Of a DNA stretch of 64,000 nucleotides, positions 1 through 8,186 are shown piece by piece. The translations under genes and the position numbers were made by a program. The DNA comes from Bradyrhizobium sp. CCGUVB1N3 (GTDB lineage Bacteria > Pseudomonadota > Alphaproteobacteria > Rhizobiales > Xanthobacteraceae). The notes beneath the pieces are model-generated. The model did not search any database. It saw only the letters and a list, made by a program, of their open reading frames with translations, and had not been told where the DNA came from. The stretch covers positions 6,823,501-6,887,500 of the forward strand of contig NZ_JANADR010000001.1 in assembly GCF_024199925.1 (NCBI RefSeq). Direction: 5' to 3'. Every line of letters begins with the position of its first letter. Position 1 is the first letter of the stretch.

Positions 1-90
1 TGCGATCTGCGCGCGGGCCGGCGCGCTCGTGATGGAAAACAGCAGCAGCACCGCGGCCGCCTGGCAGATCACCTTGTCAGCACCTCTCAT
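1..90 (-). CDS. N-terminus of a secreted protein (truncated by window edge)
   Basis: On the minus strand an ATG at 90-88 opens a frame that stays open to the window edge. The 30 visible residues form a typical Sec signal peptide: a short basic N-terminus (MRGADK), a hydrophobic core (AAAVLLLFSITSA) and a cleavage-type motif ARA before Q. The mature protein lies outside the window, so no function can be assigned. A perfect CRP-type palindrome lies about 100 bp upstream of this start. Confidence 0.6.
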   Translation of the reverse strand, partial: MRGADKVICQAAAVLLLFSITSAPARAQIA

Positions 91-188
91 GGCTAGCTCC
101 CTTGGCTTGCTCCCTGCATCCGTGGCGCCGCGGCGAGGCGGAGCCAAACGGACGCATGGGGCCATGGTTAGAGCCGGCGCGGGCAGGG

Positions 189-210
189 CTCTGTGAAAAT
201 CGTCACAGAG
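189..210. promoter_or_regulatory. CRP/FNR-type palindrome
   Basis: CTCTGTGA and TCACAGAG are separated by six bases, giving a perfect TGTGA-N6-TCACA core at 192-207. This matches the CRP consensus. It lies upstream of the secreted-protein gene that starts at 90 on the minus strand and is the most likely regulator site for it. Regulation is inferred from the match only. Confidence 0.4.
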
Positions 211-221
211 GAACCGCCAAA

Positions 222-265
222 GCACGATCCGGAAAAGTGCGCAGCGGTTTTCCGAAAGATCGTGC
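222..265. repeat. Dispersed extragenic palindrome, copy 1
   Basis: Nested inverted repeat: GCACGATC (222-229) pairs with GATCGTGC (258-265), and CGGAAAA pairs with TTTTCCG inside it. The same arrangement recurs at 2131-2174 with a few substitutions. Such elements are abundant in Bradyrhizobium-type genomes (family knowledge). Confidence 0.7.
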
Positions 266-277
266 GCAAACAAAAAA

Positions 278-323
278 GGCTAAAGCGCGATAACACTTCA
301 GCCTAGGCCATCGCGCTTTAGCC
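278..323 (-). terminator. Rho-independent terminator of the SRPBCC gene
   Basis: A 13-bp perfect stem (GGCTAAAGCGCGA at 278-290 with its complement at 311-323) overlaps the stop codon of the SRPBCC gene. Reading on the minus strand it is followed by a T-rich stretch (complement of the A-run at about 268-277). The stem sequence is nearly the same as the one at 2189-2218. Confidence 0.65.
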
Positions 324-710
324 CGGGAATGCCCTATTCATGGCGTGCACCGCCTCTTTCGTCTGCCCCTGGACGTAAGCAGCGAGCTCGTTCGGCAGCA
401 TGTCGATGGTCCAGACCAGCCGGCATTTCGCCTCGCCGTCGGCGATCACCTGAACCGAGGCGCTGTAATGCTTCAGCCGCTCGTTGTTGATCGCATAGAC
501 CAGCCGCTGCCGCGCCTCGTCGCAATCGACCAGCACCTCGCGCGCCACCGAGCCATTGGAGAAGGTCACGATGCGCGCATCGCCGTTGAGCTGGCACGCC
601 GTGACGAAGCCCGGCACGAGACGCTCGTGCAAGGCACCGAAATCGCGCACCGCTTCCCACACTTTGTGAGCGGGGGCGTTGAGAGGAATGTCGTTGTGAA
701 TGGAGGCCAT
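318..710 (-). CDS. SRPBCC family protein
   Basis: 130-aa protein of the START-like SRPBCC fold (polyketide cyclase / Bet v 1 type). The N-terminus (IPLNAPAHKVWEAVRDF) is the typical opening strand and helix, and the chain continues through the alternating strands to a long C-terminal helix (LAAYVQGQTKEAVHAMN). Members bind hydrophobic ligands in a central cavity; the ligand cannot be read from sequence. There is no signal peptide, so it should be cytoplasmic. It stands alone and ends in a strong terminator hairpin. Family assignment is fairly secure, physiological role unknown. Confidence 0.8.
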   Translation of the reverse strand: MASIHNDIPLNAPAHKVWEAVRDFGALHERLVPGFVTACQLNGDARIVTFSNGSVAREVLVDCDEARQRLVYAINNERLKHYSASVQVIADGEAKCRLVWTIDMLPNELAAYVQGQTKEAVHAMNRAFPG

Positions 711-730
711 GAGGGGTGTCCTATGAGGGA

Positions 731-829
731 GTCATTCCGGGGCGCGCGAAGCGCGAACCCCAATGCGCAATTGCGCATTGTGGAATCTCGAGATTCCGGG
801 TCTGGTGCTGCGCACCGCCCCGGAATGAC
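731..829. repeat. Palindromic intergenic repeat
   Basis: GTCATTCCGG at 731-740 and CCGGAATGAC at 820-829 form perfect outer arms. Further short palindromes lie inside (TGCGCAATTGCGCA, AATCTCGAGATT). The element fills the gap between the SRPBCC and VOC genes and has the look of a rhizobial REP-type sequence. Confidence 0.55.
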
Positions 830-860
830 GGAGTATGTGGAGCGCGCGTTCGTCACGACC

Positions 861-1220
861 TCACGTGCAAACCGCTTCGACATTGTTGCCGTCGGGGTCG
901 ATCAGGAACGCCGCGTAGTAGGTCGGGCTGTAGTCCTTGCGCGGACCCGCGCCGCCATTGTCGCGTCCGCCGGACTTCAGGCCTTCGCTGTGGAATTTCT
1001 TCACGCCGTCATGGTCCTTGGCGCGGAAGGCGATATGAGCGCCGTCGGCCTTGCGTCCCTTGTTCAGATGCAGCCAGAGCGCCGGCTCGCCCTTGGGCCC
1101 GAAGCCGGCATAACCGTCGCCGCTCGAGCACAGCACATAGCCGAGGGGGCTGAGCACCGCGGTATAGAACCGCATGCTGGCGTCGAGGTCGGCAACGCGC
1201 AATCCGATGTGGTCATACAT
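861..1220 (-). CDS. VOC (glyoxalase/bleomycin-resistance) family protein
   Basis: 119-aa single-domain member of the vicinal oxygen chelate superfamily. It opens with YDHIGLRVADLDASMRFY, with a likely metal-ligand His, and closes with FLIDPDGNNVEAVC, which carries the typical C-terminal Glu ligand. Such proteins are metal-dependent isomerases, dioxygenases or resistance proteins, and the substrate is not evident. An in-frame ATG exists at 1232, but the ATG at 1220 has a GGAGA five to ten bases upstream and gives the usual family N-terminus, so it is preferred. Confidence 0.8.
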   Translation of the reverse strand: MYDHIGLRVADLDASMRFYTAVLSPLGYVLCSSGDGYAGFGPKGEPALWLHLNKGRKADGAHIAFRAKDHDGVKKFHSEGLKSGGRDNGGAGPRKDYSPTYYAAFLIDPDGNNVEAVCT

Positions 1221-1277
1221 GATCGTCTCCATTCCAAAAGCGCACGCGTGGCGGCGCGCTGTCGGAGACGACCCTAC

Positions 1278-2117
1278 TCAGTTGAGGGCAAGCTGCTCTT
1301 GGAAAATCTTGCGCATCCCGCGCGCGGCCTGGCGAAACTTCGTCGGCGATACACCGGCGGCGCGATGGAAGGTGCGGACGAAGTTGGAGAGGTCGCCGAA
1401 ACCGACGTCATAGGCGATGTCGGTGACCGCGATGTCGTCATCGCTCAAGAGGCGCGCCGCGTGACGGAGCCGCGAGCGCACGAGATATTGATGCGGGGTG
1501 GCGCCGAGCACGCCGCTGAACAGGCGCAGGAAGTGGAACGGGCTAAGGCCCGCCTGCCGCGCGGCGTCGTCGAGGTCGATATCCTTTGCTGAATTCTTGT
1601 CGATCCACAGCGCGCTCTCCACCGCGCGGCGGCGGTCGCGCGCCGTCGGCGCGACCTGTTTGCGCACCTTGCCCGAGACCACCTCGACAAAGCGGCCCGC
1701 AAAAATCTGGCCGATCTCGTCGATGCCCAGATCGCTGTTGCCATCTGCTGCCGTCTGGGCCAGCTCGCCCAGCACCATCAACTCGGGCAGCGGCGGCGTG
1801 GCGCCGACCTGCCAGACTTCGCGCCGTCCGCCCAGCGCCTCGACGAGGTCCTCGCCGATGAAGAACGACAGGCACTCGTCGCCGCTGACGTGTTCGTGTG
1901 TGCAGGTGTATTCCTCGCCGGGATGGCCGACCAGCACCGAGCCCGCCACCAGCTCGAAGAAGCCGGCCCGGCAACGGCAGCCGAAGCTGCCTTCGCGGAC
2001 ATAAGCGAGCGAATGGCCGGTGCGGTATTCGGCAAACGGCTTGTCGTCCGGTCCCGCATCGCAGCGAAACCGCGACACCGTCATCGAAGGCGTCGTCTTC
2101 AGCGTGGTCGCTTCCAT
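1278..2117 (-). CDS. AraC family transcriptional regulator
   Basis: 279-aa regulator with an N-terminal cupin-like ligand domain (about residues 15-95, including a CRCRAGFF segment) and a C-terminal AraC DNA-binding domain. The two helix-turn-helix units lie at about 180-200 ([20 protein letters not shown]) and 229-250 ([20 protein letters not shown]), followed by the family motif GVSPTKFR. It may control the adjacent VOC gene, which is in the same orientation 57 bp downstream, or the alkyltransferase gene. The effector is unknown. Confidence 0.85.
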   Translation of the reverse strand: MEATTLKTTPSMTVSRFRCDAGPDDKPFAEYRTGHSLAYVREGSFGCRCRAGFFELVAGSVLVGHPGEEYTCTHEHVSGDECLSFFIGEDLVEALGGRREVWQVGATPPLPELMVLGELAQTAADGNSDLGIDEIGQIFAGRFVEVVSGKVRKQVAPTARDRRRAVESALWIDKNSAKDIDLDDAARQAGLSPFHFLRLFSGVLGATPHQYLVRSRLRHAARLLSDDDIAVTDIAYDVGFGDLSNFVRTFHRAAGVSPTKFRQAARGMRKIFQEQLALN

Positions 2118-2130
2118 CCCACGTATCTAG

Positions 2131-2174
2131 GCATGATCCGGAAAAGTGTTAGCGGTTTTCCGATAAGATCATGC
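2131..2174. repeat. Dispersed extragenic palindrome, copy 2
   Basis: GCATGATC (2131-2138) pairs with GATCATGC (2167-2174), with CGGAAAA/TTTTCCG inside. It is the second copy of the element at 222-265. As there, it is followed by an A-run and a GCTAAAGCGCGA hairpin, so palindrome and terminator appear to be one composite unit. Confidence 0.7.
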
Positions 2175-2188
2175 CCAAAAAAAAGAAG

Positions 2189-2218
2189 GCTAAAGCGCGA
2201 GTACCCTCGCGCTTTAGC
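2189..2218 (-). terminator. Rho-independent terminator of the alkyltransferase gene
   Basis: A 12-bp perfect stem (2189-2200 with 2207-2218) and a six-base loop lie over the 3' end of the alkyltransferase gene. On the minus strand it is followed by CTTCTTTTTTTT, a good T-tract. The stem is essentially identical to that at 278-323. Confidence 0.75.
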
Positions 2219-2834
2219 TCGCGCGCGGCGGGGCAACGGGCAGCAGCACCTCGAACAGCGTCTTGCTGGCGACCGGATGGGCGCCCTCGAGCGAGAGCAG
2301 CCGGCGTTTCGAGATCACCCCGCCATAGGGCGAGATCCGGTCGGCGTAGTTCCCGACCTCGAGCACGCGATGGCAGGGCACGATGATCATGAAGGGATTT
2401 TTGCCGATCGCCTGCGCCACCGAATGCGAGGCACCTGAGGCGCCCAGCGCCTTGGCAATCTCGCCATAGGTGCGGGTCTCCCCGCGCGGAATGGCGCGGG
2501 CGAAGTCGTAGACACGCCGGTTGAATCCGGGCACGCCGCTCATGTCGAGGCTGATGTCGGGGAGATCGGCGGCCTCGCCATGCAGAAAGGCCGCGACGGC
2601 CTCGATCGCAAGCTCGGTATTGCCGGACGGCCGCTGCTCGCGCGCCTCGGGATGGACCTGAAAAATCCGGCGGCGGGTGTCGAGCTCCCGCGCCTCCGGC
2701 AATTGCACGGCCACGATCCCGGCGCCGCTCCAGACGATGCCGCAGCGGCCGATCGCCGTATCGAATATCAGGTAAGACCGCCCCACCATGTGCACGCCCC
2801 ACTCATGCACGTCCTTAGCCCGGACGAAGATCAT
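2214..2834 (-). CDS. ogt: Methylated-DNA--protein-cysteine S-methyltransferase
   Basis: 206-aa O6-alkylguanine-DNA alkyltransferase. It repairs O6-alkylguanine by moving the alkyl group irreversibly to its active-site Cys. The active-site motif is IVPCHRVLE with Cys154. The preceding helix-turn-helix region is visible (TRTYGEIAKALGASGASHSVAQAIGKNP, about 121-147), with Arg-finger and Asn-hinge positions as expected. The segment after the active site is slightly unusual (NYADRISPYGGVISKRRLL in place of the common G-GG-KRLL form) but conservative. Met16 is an alternative start. Single-gene unit, cytoplasmic. Confidence 0.88.
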   Translation of the reverse strand: MIFVRAKDVHEWGVHMVGRSYLIFDTAIGRCGIVWSGAGIVAVQLPEARELDTRRRIFQVHPEAREQRPSGNTELAIEAVAAFLHGEAADLPDISLDMSGVPGFNRRVYDFARAIPRGETRTYGEIAKALGASGASHSVAQAIGKNPFMIIVPCHRVLEVGNYADRISPYGGVISKRRLLSLEGAHPVASKTLFEVLLPVAPPRAS

Positions 2835-3374
2835 AACACCGCCACAATCCGGCGCACCTGGATTCTTGCCAAGGCGTTAACAAGCGTGAGGGCAGAGGCG
2901 CCAAAGCGCTTGGCGCGAGACGCCGTCTCGGCCAGGGATACTGTGGAGCACATCAAACGGGAAGACGAGCAGCTTACGCTCGGATTATCACGCCTGACTG
3001 CGTGAGCTGCGGCCACGCTGATGTACACCACCAATGGTGTGTTCGTCGTGAATGGGGCCGCTGCACAATCCGCCATAAAGGGCGTCGCTGCTAATGTCTC
3101 GGCTTCGTTTCCAATAGCAAAGACACTGATCGGCGACTGCGGAAATGGACATAAAGGACGGCCCGAAACGGAACTCGCTCCGCTCGCTCAACCCACACGC
3201 CTCAAGAACACTCTCGAACAGCTCCCTCCGGTCGCCATCATGAGAGCGTCCATGAGCCGCTAATTTTCCCGACAGCACTTAGCCGAATATTAAGGATGTC
3301 GCGCTATCCTCATTCTGCCCAAGTCCGGTTTTCCTAGCAGTTTTGAGGTTCTTGATGACGAATCAAAGCGAAAA
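2835..3374. other. Intergenic region without a supportable gene
   Basis: This 540-bp stretch marks the change from chromosomal to accessory sequence. Open frames on either strand have no convincing ribosome binding site or recognisable domain. No tRNA, clear terminator or long repeat was seen. It may hold degraded insertion sequence. Confidence 0.4.
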
Positions 3375-3406
3375 TGTCCAGTCACTGGACGTACAGTTTT
3401 TGGACA
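3375..3406. promoter_or_regulatory. Palindromic operator upstream of the HTH gene
   Basis: GTCCAGTCACTGGAC at 3376-3390 is a perfect 7-bp inverted repeat around one central base. The outer halves TGTCCA (3375-3380) and TGGACA (3401-3406) form a second, wider palindrome. It ends 16 bp before the start codon of a small HTH protein, which suggests autoregulation (inference). Confidence 0.45.
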
Positions 3407-3421
3407 TGCCGGAGCGCTCCC

Positions 3422-3667
3422 ATGCTCGGTACTGATCTTCCTGACTGGCGCAGGCGCAACCGCTTCACCCAGGACGCGCTGCGGATGGCGCTGGGACTCG
3501 GCTCCCGGCAGACGATCATCACTTGGGAGAAATCGACCGAGAAACTTCCACGGATGGTGGAGCTGGCACTGCTCGCCCTGGAGCATCTGCCGGATCAGCG
3601 GAAAGTAGACGGCTACGCCTATACGCCTGCCGATTATGCCGAGCAGCGGGCTAGGCCGACATTTTGA
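3422..3667 (+). CDS. Small XRE-like helix-turn-helix protein
   Basis: 81-aa protein. DLPDWRRRNRFTQDALRMALGLGSRQTIITWEKS reads as an XRE-type HTH: the Q-D-L-like pair of helices followed by a recognition helix ending in W-E-K. The start at 3422 is chosen because GGAG lies 8-11 bases upstream and the frame before it has no domain. The palindrome just upstream is the likely operator. The next gene starts 75 bp downstream in the same direction, so they may be co-transcribed. The C-terminal half is acidic and unassigned. Confidence 0.65.
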   Translation: MLGTDLPDWRRRNRFTQDALRMALGLGSRQTIITWEKSTEKLPRMVELALLALEHLPDQRKVDGYAYTPADYAEQRARPTF

Positions 3668-3741
3668 CAGCCATTAGCCAGATAGCCCGTGACGCAATCA
3701 CCCGTTTTGCGGGTATGCTCCCGAATTGGGAGGGCCGGGGA

Positions 3742-4644
3742 ATGGCTAGGAAGGCTGTGCCTGCATACGATGCCGGCGAGAAGGAAACTGTCGAGCATTT
3801 AACGAAGTTGTTTGAAGCTGCGAAGTTTGAAATCCAGCGTGAAATGGATCTCGGTGACCGCCCGCGCTGGGACCTGGTCCTCACGCGCCAGGAGTTAGGC
3901 CGTTACCGGCGGTTTGTCGTCGAGATTGCATTGACGAGGAATGCACGGGACCTCCCGGAGAAATTCTCCGGCACTATCGCCTATGCGCGGTCGCGGAAGG
4001 TCCAGGATGTTGACGAATACTGGCTCGTATCGAACCTCTCGCTGCCCGAGTCGCCCCGTATTCAAACCGAGCGCTATCCGAACGTTCGATTTTTCACCAT
4101 CAAAGAGCTTGAGCGGATGCTCAACCGCCTCAATCCGAAGCCCCGAGGCGGCGGGAAGGCTAAGACCAAAATCGGCAAAGCCATCGAGGCCGACGAGAAA
4201 TCGATCCTCCTCGCCATCGAGGCGTTGAAACTCCAAATCGAAGACAAGATTGCCAAGCTCCGAGACGAGCGGCCGAACGATCCCGACGCGATCAAGAAGT
4301 TGGACGCTTCAATTACGCAGTTCGAGGAAATTCACGCCGAGTTAGAGCGCATAAAGGCCGCGGTTCAGCAGTTCAAAAAGAACGAGGTGAAGGAGAAAGA
4401 GATCGTCGAGATCGTTCACGCCTTCAAGGATTCTATTGGTAAGTGGTGGAACAAGAACCACGACACGATTTATAGCAGCGCATCGAACAGTGCGTTTTTC
4501 ATCGGAGCCACTGGGCTGCTGCACACCATCGGTGCTGACAGCGCGACAGCCTTAGCTATCGCCGGCTCGCTTATTGGTGGCGAGACGGTCGCGAAGGTGC
4601 TGAAATCATTGCCCCGTGGGTTGTTTACCAAACACAAAGACTAG
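3742..4644 (+). CDS. Unknown protein: nuclease-like N-domain, coiled coil, hydrophobic C-terminus
   Basis: 300 aa from the ATG at 3742, which has GGAGGG about 8 bases upstream; the frame is open to a TTG at 3664. Residues about 15-115 look like a restriction-endonuclease fold (WDLVLTR followed by RFVVEIAL), but the Lys of a PD-(D/E)XK motif is not present where expected, so activity is doubtful. Residues about 145-225 are rich in E, K and A and predict a coiled coil. Residues about 255-285 (AFFIGATGLLHTIGADSATALAIAGSLIGG) are hydrophobic, perhaps a hairpin membrane anchor. Nuclease plus membrane segment beside a regulator and a HEPN-like pseudogene suggests a defence or toxin role, but this is inference. 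Confidence 0.6.
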   Translation: MARKAVPAYDAGEKETVEHLTKLFEAAKFEIQREMDLGDRPRWDLVLTRQELGRYRRFVVEIALTRNARDLPEKFSGTIAYARSRKVQDVDEYWLVSNLSLPESPRIQTERYPNVRFFTIKELERMLNRLNPKPRGGGKAKTKIGKAIEADEKSILLAIEALKLQIEDKIAKLRDERPNDPDAIKKLDASITQFEEIHAELERIKAAVQQFKKNEVKEKEIVEIVHAFKDSIGKWWNKNHDTIYSSASNSAFFIGATGLLHTIGADSATALAIAGSLIGGETVAKVLKSLPRGLFTKHKD

Positions 4645-5093
4645 GCTTTCTTTTTCTTTTCTAGTCGGTCTTTGGCAACGACCAAGAAGCTGCTCGCCAT
4701 AGAAAACGCGACGACCACGAGCTGTGTTTCAGTCAGCTTGTCTGCGTCGCCTTTTCGTTCAGGGATTAGAGAATCCCGATAGGCGTTGCGGAGCTCACAT
4801 TTTGGCCGCTATAACGCCTTCCTTGTGTCCATGAGCGACGGCGTTTCTGAGATCGTTGCCCGCCCGTAGGATTGTCCAGACATGCGGGTGAAGCTCGTCA
4901 ATCAGCAGCTTTTCACCGATGTCTATCTTGCTTGCGAAGCTACGTTTCTTCCATCGACGGGACGCAGATCGTTCAAGACCTGCTCTGCCCCGAGGTGGGC
5001 CTTCAAGACAGTGACGATGCGCTCCTCGTACTTCTCGATGCGCTCCGTCATCTCCTTATGCGCTTGAATCAAGCGTGGATCGTCAGCCTTCAT
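4641..5093 (-). pseudogene. HEPN-like protein gene broken by two frameshifts
   Basis: Translating the minus strand from the ATG at 5093 gives MKADDPRLIQAHKEMTERI, then a coiled segment (EKYEERIVTVLKAHLGAEQVL). After about codon 46 the sense moves to another frame: KRSFASKIDIGEKLLIDEL, then WTILRAGNDLRNAVAHGHKEG. It then returns to the first frame for ELRNAYRDSLIPERK and a hydrophobic tail (TQLVVVAFSMASSFLVVAKD) ending at 4641. The three pieces make a coherent chain of about 150 codons. RNAVAH fits the R-x4-H motif of HEPN ribonuclease-like proteins. Two compensating one-base changes would restore the reading frame. The stop overlaps the end of the gene on the other strand. Confidence 0.55.
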
Positions 5094-5131
5094 CGCTTCC
5101 CCCTGCCGATTATCGCGCGGCTAATGATGGG

Positions 5132-5156
5132 GCCTCTCCGCAAGGGGAGGCTTTTT
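5132..5156 (+). terminator. Rho-independent terminator hairpin
   Basis: GCCTCTCC (5132-5139), loop GCAA, GGGGAGGC (5144-5151), then TTTTT on the plus strand. The T-run is on the plus side, and no plus-strand gene lies directly upstream. The A-run on the left in the minus sense lies at the end of the next gene, so it may work in either direction. Confidence 0.4.
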
Positions 5157-6145
5157 CATTTGGCAGTTCGTTTCTTCACGGGCTTTTTCTTCCCCGCCCT
5201 GAGCTTCATGCTGATCTGCTGTTCAGCGGGCGTGAAGTCCAATACCTCGATGATCTTGTAGTGAGTCTCGAGGTGTTCATCGTTTGGCGGCGTGACTTCC
5301 ATTTTCACTTTGTAGCGGTCGTTCATGAACGAGGCGCCGCGCTTCACCGCTTCCTTTGCGATGTTCGTTTGCCTGATGTCGGCGTAGATCGGTTTTTTCC
5401 GATACAGGAAGCGCCAGTTAGGCGCCTTGGGCTCGAACACCGGTCCATGAGAATACAAAACGGCAGTTACGACCTTTGGCTCTTCTTCGTCTTCCTCGAC
5501 GAACTCGACGCCGCCAGGGTCTTCACACGAAGCAACAATCGCTTTGACATCGTTCTCTTTAAAGGTGACGAGCGGCTTGTCATCCTTCCGAAACTCAATC
5601 GCTTTGGCTTCCTTGTGCTCGATAGGCGTCAACGTGCCCTCGACAGCTTCCAAGACCTCGGGATTTTTTGAGAGCCGGAAAACGTCGCTGCCGATTTGGA
5701 AGGTGTTGTTATCGCCTTCGACCTTGATAACGACTGCACCAGGCGATTCCTTCACCTCTTGGGCTGATTCGACCTTCCGACCATTGCGCCATTTGAGATA
5801 GCCAAACAGCCCTGCCGCCGTTGTGCCGGCGGTGACGCCGACCTTCTGCAGAACATCGGCCGCGTGCTTAACGCCCTCGTCGTTCAGAAAGTCTTTGACC
5901 GTATCGAGGATGGTTTGAAGCGTCTCGAAATTTATAAGGAAGCACTTGTGCTCGAACTTTGAATCAACGAGCACCTTCATGGTTGCTCGGTTCTGATTGA
6001 ACTCGGTATTGGCGGCGCGGAGGAGTTGGCCGAACGCCAGGAGCGCCGGAGCCAAAGCCTCCACATCCATGCTGTAGTTGTTGTCATCGTCGCCGACGTA
6101 GGCGACCTGGAACCGCTCTCGGTTCTGCTCACTGTCAGCCACCAA
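5156..6145 (-). CDS. Hypothetical protein, 329 aa
   Basis: Not recognised. The N-terminal third (MDVEALAPALLAFGQLLRAANTEFNQNRATMKVLVDSKFEHKCFLI) looks like an alpha/beta domain. A short Gly/Ala-rich hydrophobic segment (VGVTAGTTAAGLFGYLKW, about 101-118) could be a single membrane pass or a flexible linker. The middle is acidic (FVEEDEEEPK) and the tail very basic (KLRAGKKKPVKKRTAK). No catalytic motif was found. It stands upstream of the HEPN-like pseudogene in the same direction and could have been its partner. There is no Sec signal. Confidence 0.6.
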   Translation of the reverse strand: MVADSEQNRERFQVAYVGDDDNNYSMDVEALAPALLAFGQLLRAANTEFNQNRATMKVLVDSKFEHKCFLINFETLQTILDTVKDFLNDEGVKHAADVLQKVGVTAGTTAAGLFGYLKWRNGRKVESAQEVKESPGAVVIKVEGDNNTFQIGSDVFRLSKNPEVLEAVEGTLTPIEHKEAKAIEFRKDDKPLVTFKENDVKAIVASCEDPGGVEFVEEDEEEPKVVTAVLYSHGPVFEPKAPNWRFLYRKKPIYADIRQTNIAKEAVKRGASFMNDRYKVKMEVTPPNDEHLETHYKIIEVLDFTPAEQQISMKLRAGKKKPVKKRTAK

Positions 6146-6437
6146 ATTCCCCCACTACTGGTGGGGGTTACAATCATACATTGCGCAAAAACCGTCTACC
6201 CGCCCGTTTGACTCGGCCTGTGCGTGTTCGTTATCTGTTCTCACGGTCGAGACGACTGGCGAGGCTGGCAGCTCGGTTACCAATGCAATCCGAGCATCGC
6301 GGCGCGAATGTCGGGCGCGCTCTCGGCGTTGTCCAATGTAAATTTCTTGTCGCCAACGGCCGTGATGCGGTTCTCACAATTGGCATTATCGGAAAACTAT
6401 GAACGATCAAGAAGACGCGGAAAGAAGAGCAGATGGA

Positions 6438-6653
6438 TCAATCCAAAAAGTTAGTACAGGTCTCGCAAGAGACGATGGTGCGATTGCGATCATACTGACG
6501 AGTTTCCGGATTATATTCGTAACGAATACACTTCGTTTCGTCCGCTGTCCGCGTGCATGCGTAGCGTGGTATCGGGACAGCTCTCGGTTTCTTTGCCGCT
6601 GCCTTTGCGGCTTTCTTTACAGTCTTCGTCTTTCGCGCTCTTTTCTTGGCCAT
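6438..6653 (-). CDS. Small basic protein with Cys motif
   Basis: 71-aa protein. Residues 1-28 are a Lys/Ala/Arg-rich histone H1-like tail (MAKKRARKTKTVKKAAKAAAKK). The C-terminal half carries three to four Cys (YACTRTADETKC and SCETCTNFL) that could bind zinc or form disulfides. A GGGGAGA lies five bases before the ATG. The basic tail suggests nucleic-acid binding. Function unknown. Confidence 0.55.
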   Translation of the reverse strand: MAKKRARKTKTVKKAAKAAAKKPRAVPIPRYACTRTADETKCIRYEYNPETRQYDRNRTIVSCETCTNFLD

Positions 6654-6664
6654 CCATCTCTCCC

Positions 6665-7510
6665 CTAGCGAAGGTTAGTTTTGATGTTGTTTGCAACAGC
6701 AAGGCCGATCTGCGAGGCAAGGTGAGAATTCAATGCTGCTTGTGACGGCCTTGCGACGGCTCTCGTGATAGCTCTGCCACTCGCGTCTCTTTCGACAACC
6801 AGTACTTCGTCTGTCGGACCAAACGTAATCGTCAAATCGTGTATTCGACCTCGATTTGCAGACAACAATGACGCGTCTTGATTGACGGAGACATTTGTTA
6901 GCTTCCAGCCAGGAGTTAGGTTGCCATCAGTTATGACTTCGAACTTAACCTCGTGAGATAAAACATCGTTTCCAAATGTGCTCTTCGGGGTGTCACGCTT
7001 GTAGTTCACTTGGCCTGTTACACCGACATCTAAAACATCGAAGAGCCATTCTTTCAGTTTTAGGTCACTTTGAAGCAACATGGGGCCATTGGTGCGCTCA
7101 ACACAAATTCGATATTTCAAGAGTTCTTGAACGGTGAAAAACGAATTCAGCTTGTCGACTCTCGTCGCCTCCGATGATGCACTAAGCCCTGCATTGAGGT
7201 TAAACACGGCGGTTGCTGGGCTGGGCGGCAGCCAGGCAACGGTCGGGTTGACTGTGCCCTTCTCCGATACTTGGAGACTCAGTGCAATTTGGACTCCCCA
7301 GTTGTCGAGCAGAGTGTGCTTGCGATTTTTGTACAGAGCCCACACGGCTTGCTGAACTTCACAGTTGACGTTGCTTACAATGTCATGAACCAAAACTTGG
7401 CCTTCGGCCGGGCCTCCTGGAAATTCCTGCAGGCTCGGTACGACAGACCCGCAATTGATCAATGGCGTGGATAACGACAGAACAACGGCTGCTCGAAGAT
7501 ACACCTGCAT
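6665..7510 (-). CDS. Putative lipoprotein
   Basis: 281 aa from the ATG at 7510, which is preceded by AGGGGGGAC. The frame is open upstream to 7543, but the inner start gives a clean lipoprotein signal: MQVYLRAAVVLSLSTPLINCGS, with lipobox L-I-N-C. The mature protein is beta-rich with no recognised domain (residues about 70-200 contain WGVQIALSLQVSEKGTVNP and GQVNYKRDTPKSTFGND). It should be attached to the inner leaflet of the outer membrane or to the inner membrane. It is a single gene, possibly with the small basic protein downstream. Function unknown. Confidence 0.65.
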   Translation of the reverse strand: MQVYLRAAVVLSLSTPLINCGSVVPSLQEFPGGPAEGQVLVHDIVSNVNCEVQQAVWALYKNRKHTLLDNWGVQIALSLQVSEKGTVNPTVAWLPPSPATAVFNLNAGLSASSEATRVDKLNSFFTVQELLKYRICVERTNGPMLLQSDLKLKEWLFDVLDVGVTGQVNYKRDTPKSTFGNDVLSHEVKFEVITDGNLTPGWKLTNVSVNQDASLLSANRGRIHDLTITFGPTDEVLVVERDASGRAITRAVARPSQAALNSHLASQIGLAVANNIKTNLR

Positions 7511-7543
7511 TGCGGTCCCCCCTTCGAAATTTCGGAGACCCAT

Positions 7544-8186
7544 CGAGCGGTATCGGTGCCGTGGCCTCTCCGGAATAGAATCTCGTATGCGGGAGCAATA
7601 GTCGTCGGGTGGATGCGCTCGCTGGTGCGCCTAGAACCAGGCCTCTCGTGGTGGTCTCCGAAGATCAGTGGCACACGCCCCGCCAATTGTCTCCGATTCC
7701 GCGGAGAGGAAAAGAGACCACCGTCGTCTATTGCAAAGACCAGCTCACATAGCGCTGACGAAAAATGCTCACTTCAAAATCTAGACCTTTCGCGCCCCCG
7801 CCGCGAAGCTTCAGGGGCTCAACCTTAGCGAGCCGATCCCAACTTGCAAGTGCGTCTGTCGATGATCGAGGCGTGAAATCGTTGCCTACAGCGCGGGGGT
7901 GGCGACTACCGCGGCGCAGCACGTCAAGAGTTCAAGGACGAGAATGAGGCGCGTCGGCAATCGCCCACTCGTGCGATTGATCTGAACAACGGGAAGGCTC
8001 CTTTGAGGCGGGTATTTTTTCTGCTTTCCCTTGCGGCTCCTATTGGTTGGCGGCTGGGCCACGGCCGAGATTGCAAAATGTCACTTGGTTTGCTCTAACT
8101 ATCTGGTGTACGGCCCTCGCCGCCGTGCCAAAATCGTGCCAAGCCAATTTGGTTGGGTCGAAAAAACTAAGCAATCGCAAAGGATT
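7544..8186. other. Non-coding stretch left of the tRNA
   Basis: About 640 bp with no reading frame having both a start signal and a recognisable product. The last 100 bp contain CCAATTTGG and an AT-rich stretch before the tRNA, probably its promoter. No duplicate of the tRNA end or transposase remnant was seen here. Confidence 0.4.

Noticed and set aside
345..1592. 415-codon plus-strand frame over the SRPBCC, VOC and AraC genes
   Set aside because: Runs across three conserved minus-strand genes and an intergenic repeat, with no domain.
2988..3278. 96-codon minus-strand frame
   Set aside because: No start signal, no recognised domain; probably non-coding accessory DNA.
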